NCBI RefSeq assembly: GCF_042186555.1
Contig: NC_133328.1
Coordinates: 613,968,768 to 614,032,767 of the forward strand
Source of the DNA: Aquarana catesbeiana
Lineage: Eukaryota > Chordata > Amphibia > Anura > Ranidae
DNA: 64,000 bases
Reading direction: 5' to 3'
The position numbers were made by a program, and so were the translations under genes. The notes beneath the pieces were generated by a model that was given only the letters and a program-made list of their open reading frames with translations, did no database searches and had not been told where the DNA came from. Positions 57,213 to 64,000 of this stretch are shown piece after piece (positions within the stretch are counted from its first letter, which is position 1; each line of letters opens with the position of its first letter).

Positions 57213-57720
57213 TTAAAGAGGAGTTCCACCCAGGGGGGCCTTCAAAAAAAATAAAAATTAAAAGTCAGCAGCTACAAATACTGCAGCTGCTGACTTTTAA
57301 TTGGACACTCACCTGTCCCTGGGTCCAGCGATGCGGGGGATCGAAGCCCCGCTCGTCCCCCCCCTCTGCTCGTCGGCGCCGGCATTGCAACTGTGGGCGC
57401 CGGGCTGTGGCTTCACAGCCTGGCACCCACTGCGCATGCGCGAGCGGCGCCGCGCGCCGTGATTGGCCGCTCAATCACCTGGGACCTGTAATGGGTCCCA
57501 GATGATTGACAGGAGAGAGAGGGAGCAGAGCGGAGCCCTTCCTGTGCCGAGGGGGAAGTGATGTCACCAGCCCAGGCAAAGGAACAGGCAGACTACGAGG
57601 GACCACCTAGCAACAGGCATTTAGAGGTAAGTGAAAAAAAAAAATATCCAAATGTTTTTTTGTTTTTTTTTTTAGAATTTTTCCAGGTATTTTTGTTTTT
57701 TGGGTGGAACCCCACTTTAA
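57213..57720. mobile_element. TTAA-flanked element, 'gaggagttccaccc' family (copy 3)
   Basis: TTAA at 57213-57216 and 57717-57720. Closely related along its length to 52980-53490, in the same orientation. The 102-codon frame across its left end is incidental. Confidence 0.88.
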
Positions 57721-57893
57721 TATCTACTTAATCTAGTTAAAAATCTACTGAACACACACCTGTTGTGATGTCTGAAGATGAATTGCTTCAGAGTATCTGC
57801 AGCTACAGAAGTAAGTTAGTGCTTGTTTTAAAGCTCTTTTATTGCTTGTTCACATTATGTAATTGATCACAGGTAATTGGTCACAGGTGCACT

Positions 57894-58379
57894 TTAAAGC
57901 GGACCTTTCGTAATTTTTTCATCTTTCCATCTAATAAATCTTCTGCCCTTGTTGTTTTAACTTTGGATAGTAAAACATTTTTTTTCTGCCAGTAAATACC
58001 TTATACCGCCTACTTCCTGTTTCTTGTCTGGTCATTAGCCTAGGCTTATGACATTATGCACAGCTCTCTCTCTCTTTAACGAGAGTTTGCCCGGAAGGGA
58101 GTGGGGGTGAGTCATAAGAGGGCCAATGAGAGCTGCAGAGCTGGAGGTGTGCCTCTGTGTGTCTGTGTAAATCCAGGAAGTGAACAGGCAGCAGCTTCAG
58201 CTGCCCACAGTTAAAATGGCTGCAGCCAGACTCAGTGGAAGGAGATTTCTGCAGCATATTTTGCAAGTACAGAATCACAGTATATATAAAATAATATGCA
58301 AAGTGGTTGGAGGGAAGCTTCACAATGGCAAAGATGTTTTTATTACAAATTATGTGAGCAGTCTGCAGTTCCTCTTTAA
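57894..58379. mobile_element. TTAA-flanked element, second family
   Basis: TTAA at 57894-57897 and 58376-58379; termini ttaaagcggaccttt and agttcctctttaa. The interior contains 'ccaatgagagctgcagagctg' and 'aatggctgcagcc'. It differs from the 'ggagttccaccc' family. Confidence 0.65.
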
Positions 58380-58988
58380 TGTGAAAAAAACACCAAAGAT
58401 AGCCCAATTTTTTGGTAAAATATTAAAGATGATGTTACGCCAAGTAATTAGATACCTAACATGTCGTGCTTTAAAATTGCGCACACGCTTGTGGAATGGC
58501 AACAAAACGACATGTACTTAAAAATCTCCATAGGCGACACTTTAAAATTGTTTACAGGTTTAGAATCACAGAGGAGGTCTAGTGCTGGAATCATTGATTT
58601 CGCTCTGACGTTTGTGGCGATACCTCACATGTGTGGTGCAAACACCATTTACGTGTGGGCGTGACCTATGTATGCGTTCACTACTGCGCGCGAGCACGTG
58701 GGGATGGGGGCGCTTTAAACATTTTTGTATGTAAATTAAATTTATTACAGTGTTACAGAGGAGGTCTTGTGCTAGAATTATTGCTCTCTAATGTTCGCAG
58801 CGGTACCCCACATGTGTGGTTTGACCACTGTTTACATGGGTCACATGTAAACAAGGAAGTGCCAGTAATCGGCTCTCCTCGCCTCACAATGACAGAGTGT
58901 GTGGCGAGGAGAGCCGATCGGTGGCATCTCCACGCAGGGGGACATCTAGGGACGTAATCAGGGCACTGATCATCAGTGCCCTGATTAC

Positions 58989-58991
<3 letters not shown>
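58380..58991. repeat. Non-coding repeat with two hairpins
   Basis: Two related phrases near 58573 and 58755 ('cagaggaggtct.gtgct') show an internal duplication of about 180 bp. Perfect hairpins lie at 58868-58883/58903-58918 (atcggctctcctcgcc) and 58955-58970/58972-58987 (taatcagggcactgat). No gene. Confidence 0.65.

Positions 58992-59041
<50 letters not shown>
58992..59041. repeat. (TA)n microsatellite
   Basis: About 50 bp of TA dinucleotides, continuing imperfectly to 59060. Confidence 0.93.
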
Positions 59042-59046
<5 letters not shown>

Positions 59047-59079
59047 AATAATATATATATAAAGAAATATGTCACAAAT

Positions 59080-59425
59080 CAGTGCCCACCAATGCCAGCA
59101 TACAGTGCCCACCAGTGGCAGCAATCAGTGCCCACCACTTCCCATAAGTGCCACCAATTAGTGCCCATTAGCGATTCCAGTCAGTGCTGGCAATCAGTGC
59201 TGCCTATCAGTGCTGCCCATTAATGCCCATCACTGCTGTCAATCAATGCCCATCAGTAATGCCCATCAGTGCCGCCCATCAATGCCCATCAGTGCCCACC
59301 AGTATTGCCTATCCATGCCGCCTATCAGTGGCCATCAGTGCCCACCAGTGCCGCCTATTAGTGCCCATCAGTGGCACCTAACAGTGCCAACCAGTGCCGC
59401 CTATCAGTGCTCATCAGTGCCACAT
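59080..59425. repeat. 'cagtgccca' minisatellite (reverse of the 'ggcactgat' family)
   Basis: Units such as 'atcagtgcccatcagtgcc' and 'gccgcctatcagtgc' repeat throughout. The frames with repeated 'CPISAAHQ' motifs are translations of this array. Confidence 0.88.
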
Positions 59426-60779
59426 AAACATTTGAACAAACGTTCCAGAAAAGGCCTGCTCAGCCAGTGGTTATCATCCTGCCATATTTGCTCTAGCTAA
59501 ACTGGCTCAAGAATAATTCCATCCTCCCAATTTACTTCTTTTTTCTTTTCCATGAACAATTCCTCCAAGAGTAGAAAGTCCTCCTTGCTGTAATATCGCT
59601 AAAGCAAAGCTTTCCAAGGCTTTGAATTACAACCCTCCATAAAACGATTTAATATTAAATATTTATGACCCCCATTCTCGCAGAGAACTATCATTTTATG
59701 GCCTTCTCTCACTGAAGTTTTCCTTATGGGACCATTTTTACTGTAACTCTGAAATTTCCCAGAGGCCCCCAAGAGGATCCATTGCACCGACCATCACATT
59801 ACGGTTCTGGCATTTTTGGTATTATATGTTCCACTTTGTATGGATATACTGTGAAACTTCTCTACAATAAGTTAATGGATTGAAAAGGAATCTAAGGTAT
59901 TTCCGTAAAGCCGAGTATCACTATATTCCAGATGTGCGGAAGGTCTGTAGCTCCGGCTATGATGTAGTTGTTGTAAAATGAAAAAAAAAAAAATGGGCGA
60001 GGGGCCGATGTGACATTATGGAATCAGTTCATATTTAGTGGTGAATAATTCATGGTGAAAATGTAATATTGGGAAACATCTAGGGTAATTTACATAGAGG
60101 ATTAATTTGACATTGGACCTTAATACCTGCAAATGTAAAACACATGATGGGAATCATGGTAATGGTATGTTCCATCCTCCCTGTCTCTTGAGGAATGGAG
60201 GATTCCATTTAGGCCTCCAACTTGTCCTTAGCTTATACCAAATGACCCCAGACTTTAAATTTTACTTTTTTTCCTTTTGACATATGAATATAAGCAAGGA
60301 AGTACTTAGCAAGGTTTCTTCGTATAAAAAAGACATTCTTTTTAACTGATGTGGTAAATTTGCCCAATTTGGAAGGGAGGGGGGTCCAAAAAAACACACA
60401 TTTCCAGGCACTTCTAGCAAAAATACATAGCTCAAAGTACAGCATGAAAAGTTGGCAAGTACCAAAAATGTCAGGAACTTGTGTAATAACAGAAGTGGTC
60501 ATGAAGCGGAAAGGGGGATTTTGTACATGGAAATGAAATGTTCTCTGTGTTATTATGCACTGAAACATGTAAAACAGAAAATGTCCTCGTTCCCCCCCAG
60601 ATGCTATTAAAATGACACTCATTGGGAGCATGATTTTCAAAGCTTAAAGCATATTTAAACCCAAAGTCAAAAAAATGTTATATATTTCAGCTTATCAGTT
60701 CTTAGATGTGGTGGCTGCATTACTTTTCTCTTTTTTCCCTTTAGTTTACCTGGTTATTCTGCCAATAAAATACTTCATG
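59426..60779. other. No gene seen
   Basis: About 1.35 kb without repeat or gene recognised by eye. The 135-codon minus frame at 60640-60233 has no recognisable domain or codon pattern. It could be unique host sequence. Confidence 0.45.
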
Positions 60780-60787
60780 TCCCAGAG

Positions 60788-61716
60788 CAGTGGTCTCCAA
60801 ACTGCGGCCCATTGCTTGCCTTTATCCAGCCCTTGGGTCACTTTTCATCCCACCGATACAAGACACTGTCATCCCCACTGACATCAATAGTAGGGCATAA
60901 GGGCATAATTCCCGCTACTGACATCAGCAATAGGGCACAATTCCTCAAACTGACACCAATGATGGGACACTATTTCTCCCACTGATACCAACAATGGGGC
61001 AATATTCTTCGCACTGATACCAATAATGGGGCACTATTCCTCCCACTGATACCAATGATGTATCACTATTCCTCCCACTGATACTAATGATGTAGCACTA
61101 TTCCTCCCACTGATACCAATGATGTAGCACTATTCCTCCCACTGATACTAATGATGTAGCACTATTCCTCCCACTGATACCAATGATGTATCACTATTCC
61201 TCCCACTGATACTAATGATGTAGCACTATTTCTCCCACTGATACCAATGATGTAGCACTATTCCTCCCACTGATACTAATGATGTAGCACTATTCCTCCC
61301 ACTGATACCAATGATGTAGCACTATTCCTCCCACTGATACCAATGATGTAGCACTATTCCTCCCACTGATACCAATGGTGTAGCACTATTCCTCCCACTG
61401 ATACCAATGATGGGGGACTATTCCTCCCACTGATACCAATGATGGGGCACTATTCCCCCCACTGATACTAATGATGGGGCAATATTTCTCTCACTGATAC
61501 CAGATGGGGCACTATTCTTCCCATTGATACCAATGTTGGAACACTGTTCCTCCCACTGATACCAACGACGGGGCACTATTCCTTCCACTGCAAGATGCAT
61601 TGTTTACTCCCACTGATGTCAGGTCAATTTCTACTCCCAATGGCCACAGTTTGCCCCCCCCTAAAGTCTGAAGGACAGTAAACTGACCCTGTGTTTAGAA
61701 AGTTTGGAGATCCCCT
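60788..61716. mobile_element. hAT-like non-autonomous element carrying a 32-bp satellite
   Basis: The termini cagtggtctccaaactgcgg and its degenerate complement agtttggagatcccctg, with 8-bp flanks TCCCAGAG (60780-60787) and TCCTAGAG (61717-61724) differing at one base, fit a hAT insertion. Almost the whole interior is a tandem array. Confidence 0.85.
60950..61600. repeat. 32-bp satellite inside the hAT-like element
   Basis: About 19-20 units of 'gatgtagcactattcctccc' + 'actgatacnaat', most exactly 32 bp, with more divergent units at both ends ('gatggggcactattc'). Homogeneous central units suggest local amplification. Confidence 0.93.
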
Positions 61717-61724
61717 GTCCTAGA

Positions 61725-61929
61725 GTGACAGGAGATCCCCTGTCCCAGCGGCAGTCCATACACTCTGCCTCCAATAAATCAGTCTAGGGGATGTGTTTTT
61801 GAAATGTATTGCTGGAAGAACTTTGGACAGGAGAGGGGTTAGGGCATGGGATACTTCAAAATGTTGCACAGTAAATAGGAGGACACTCTTCTCTAGGCTC
61901 ACACTCCAGGATTCTGCTGAGGATAGGAG
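61725..61929. other. Spacer between repeats
   Basis: About 200 bp with no recognisable feature; 'gagatcccctgtccc' repeats the adjacent element end. Confidence 0.4.
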
Positions 61930-62535
61930 AATGACCAGTACTCCGTGACCCTATGAGAGCTGCCTCAGGCCAAGCTACCTCTGGCATGTATATCCCAAAA
62001 GCACACACAGTCACCAGGAATCTATTCAGGGTCATTACTCACAAGTCCCCAGGGACAGCTGCACACCTTCCAGCTTCCTAAGGGCACGTTCTAGTTAGGG
62101 AGGCAATCCTTCCCCAGACCCAATCTCTATGCTGAAGTTCCACAGTTAGCTCCTCAGAAAGTTTACTCCAGACCCTCAGCCCTGACACTGCTGAGGCCTC
62201 AAGAACAGCTACACATAGGCTACCTCAGAGGGGCCGAGACCCCCCCCCCCCAGGCTTGGAACCCGCTGGGGAGAGAGAACCATTTCTTCAGGGCTTCACA
62301 CTATTTACCTCCTCAGCCACCTTCTGGACACTCCTCTCTAGGGATTGGCCAGGCCATTATAAATATTCTGGCTGGTAATTTAAATCTCCCTCCCTATGTA
62401 CTGGAAGCTTCTTCCAGAGGCAGGGGGAAGGAACCAAACTCCCAGCATGTGAAATCCTGAACAGACTAAAACAAACGGTTGCTGCTCCCTTGACTGCAGA
62501 AGAAGCCAAAAATTTGCCTAGCACCTTACACTAGG
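61930..62535. repeat. Unclassified interspersed repeat X (copy 2)
   Basis: Diverged copy of 43040-43850 in the same orientation. See that entry for shared phrases. Unlike copy 1 it is not next to a LINE. Confidence 0.6.
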
Positions 62536-62934
62536 AGTCTTATGAGAGATGAACTTTAAAGGCAATATGAAGACATTTTATTCGTTTTTTGCAGATATGA
62601 ATATAAAAGAGATTAACGTCATAAAAATAGTGCTACCAATATTTTACCAAATTGTATTAATGTTCCAAAAAGGCTTCAGCTTGCTCACCAACATAAACTT
62701 TGCTAAGAGAACAGTCTCTACTACTTTAGGGATTATTCAGGCTCATATGCGCTGTGCTGCAACACATGCAACTTTGTGTGCTAAATGGGTTGCATTAGAC
62801 AGACTATTCAATATCATTGGTCTGTATTTGCACTTTGACACACAACAAATTGGGTCATGCTGCATTTTTTTTGCAGCACATTGTGCATTGTGGTGTGCTG
62901 TGGGGCATCATGGAGTCATTCTAGGTAAACCCTT
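62536..62934. other. No gene recognised
   Basis: A 166-codon plus-strand frame (62549-63049) crosses this stretch and runs into the MITE. Its 3' third is MITE sequence and the rest has no recognisable domain, so I do not call it a gene. Confidence 0.4.
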
Positions 62935-63349
62935 ATGCCCCGTACACACGATAGGATTTTCCGACAGAAAATGTTTTATGGGAGCTTGTTGTCGGAAATT
63001 CCGACCGTGTGTAGGCTCCATCGGACAGTTTCCAACACACAAAATTTGAGATCTGGATCTCAAATTTTCCGACAACAAAATCCGTTGTCGTAAATTCCAA
63101 TTATGTGTACACGATTCCGACGCACAAAGTTCCACGCATGCTCGGAATCAAGCAGAAGAGCCGCACTGGCTATTGAACTTCATTTTTCTTGGCTCGTCGT
63201 ATGTGTTGTACGTCACCGCGTTCTGGACGTTCAGAATTTCCGACAACATTTGTGTGACCGTGTGTATGCAAGACAAGTTTGAGCCAACATCCGTCGGAAA
63301 AATTCCATGGATTTTGTTGTCGGAAAATCCTATCGTGTGTACAGGGCAT
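62935..63349. mobile_element. Palindromic MITE, 'tgccccgtacacacg' family (copy 4)
   Basis: Termini atgccccgtacacacgatagg and the complement ending acagggcat. Closest relative is 8660-9089, in the same orientation. The flanks here are TT and AA rather than TA and TA. Confidence 0.88.
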
Positions 63350-63452
63350 AACAGACACAAGCATGAACTATGAATTACTTTGGCGTTTAGCACAAAGCTC
63401 TGGTGTGAACAGGCATTTGCTCTTGATAATCTGCCAACAACTCTACACTCTC

Positions 63453-63524
63453 TTGCACAATAGCCAAATGGTAAGGTATTGGTCTTGTAAAACAAAAATC
63501 ATGGGTACAATTCCTGTCTGTGTC
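63453..63524 (+). pseudogene. tRNA-Thr(UGU)-like pseudogene
   Basis: A box-A-like TAGCCAAATGG (63461-63471), an anticodon-loop segment ggtcttgtaaaa with TGT at 63486-63488, and a box-B-like GGTACAATTCC (63503-63513) occur with tRNA spacing and resemble vertebrate tRNA-Thr. The acceptor arms do not pair well and the T loop has lost GGTTC, so it is not a functional gene. Confidence 0.55.
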
Positions 63525-63621
63525 TGATTGAACCTTCTCTGAAATCTTTCAGGTGGCTTAATAACACGATATACATTTCTTTTATTTCAGTGCTGTGAAC
63601 TTATGGATATGTAGTTGGCTA

Positions 63622-64000
63622 AGGCCTCGTACACACGATTGGATTTGTACATACAAATGGCAAGGAATTGTCGGCCAACAAATACGATCGTAGTGAAGTA
63701 CTACCCTGTTTCCCCGAAAATAAGACCTAGCGTGATTGTCGGTGATGGCTGCAATATAAGCCCTACCCCCCAAATAAGCCCTAGTTAAAGTCCTTGTAGG
63801 TCTTATTTTCAGGGTAGGGCTTATTTTCGGGGAAACAGGGTAGGGCTTATTTGGGAGGTAGGGCTTATATTGCAGCCATCACCGACAATCACGCTAGGTC
63901 TTATTTTCGGGGGAAACAGGGTAAGATGTTTTCCGCTCTTTAGCACCACCCTTTGGGCTTCTTCTCCTAATTTCGTTTTATGCTTTTCATTTCGCGCTAT
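63622..64000. mobile_element. MITE cut by the window edge, fold-back inserted
   Basis: Starts 'ggcctcgtacacacgattgg', resembling the ends of the other 'gtacacacg' elements. The body is interrupted at 63702-63923 and continues to the right edge; the other terminus is not in view. Confidence 0.55.
63704..63921. mobile_element. Fold-back element, 'ccctgtttccccgaaaataag' family
   Basis: Flanked by TA on both sides (63702-63703 and 63922-63923). The ~80-bp arms are nearly perfect reverse complements: ccctgtttccccgaaaataa at the left pairs with the complement ending gaaacaggg, and 'tcggtgatggctgcaatata' pairs with 'tatattgcagccatcaccga'. The centre carries another partial copy of the arm end. A TA target suggests a Tc1/mariner-type non-autonomous element. 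Confidence 0.9.

Noticed and set aside
59184..59500. Repetitive peptide with 'CPISAAHQ' units
   Set aside because: It is the translation of the 'cagtgccca' minisatellite, with no start context or domain.
60233..60640. 135-codon minus-strand frame as a possible host gene
   Set aside because: No recognisable domain, no splice context that I can support, and an overlapping second frame of similar quality.
60950..61600. Regular 32-bp repeats as a possible CRISPR array
   Set aside because: Units are contiguous with no unique spacers, lie inside a hAT-like element, and the genome is eukaryotic.
62549..63049. 166-codon plus-strand frame
   Set aside because: The last third is MITE sequence and the first part has no domain, so it is a chance frame.

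Overview
The window looks like intergenic DNA from a frog, most likely a ranid or close relative. That reading is an inference from the repeats: palindromic elements ending in a 'tgccccgtacacacg' motif, TTAA-flanked elements beginning 'ttaaagnggagttccaccc', 'ggttatttacgaaag' elements, 'cactgat' minisatellites, Tc1-like, L2, CR1, sushi-type gypsy and ZBED-type hAT elements. I found no host protein-coding gene, rRNA or functional tRNA. Nearly every long open frame belongs to a transposable element or is an artefact of a satellite.

Layout. 1-1.7 kb is a ~30-bp minisatellite split by a palindromic MITE. 1.7-7.1 kb is old repeat debris. 7.1-21.8 kb is a sushi-like Ty3/gypsy retrotransposon on the minus strand with target duplication CTTAT. 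It carries three nested insertions: a MITE in the integrase, a 3.2-kb LTR element holding one 629-codon env-like frame inside gag (TSD GAAAC), and a 6.4-kb hAT transposon in the 5' LTR (TSD CTAGAGAT). 21.8-25.4 kb holds palindromic elements, a MITE, and an L2 fragment cut by a solo gypsy LTR. 25.8-35.9 kb holds three Tc1-like transposons, each hit by later insertions; one took three, with TSDs of 8, 8 and 3 bp. 36-39.8 kb is MITEs and an inverted repeat. 39.8-43 kb is a nearly full-length but broken L2 LINE. 44.3-47.5 kb is a CR1 fragment between two 398-bp inverted arms. 47.5-47.9 kb is a Tc1 tail. 48.9-53 kb is a CA-rich minisatellite and then a GAAA-rich composite satellite ending in a 500-N gap. 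53-64 kb is TTAA elements, a hAT-like element with a TTCTA microsatellite that received a CR1 tail, further MITEs, a hAT-like element carrying a 32-bp satellite, a tRNA-Thr-like pseudogene and a fold-back element.

The most notable items are the env-only LTR element, with an uninterrupted frame, non-homologous U3 cores and a tRNA-His-like primer region longer than a normal primer-binding site; the hAT element, intact except for a shift at a run of seven U that is also a perfect slippery heptamer; and the inverted arms around the CR1 fragment. There is no operon-like organisation. The 'system' here is a stratigraphy of nested mobile elements whose insertion order can be read from target duplications.
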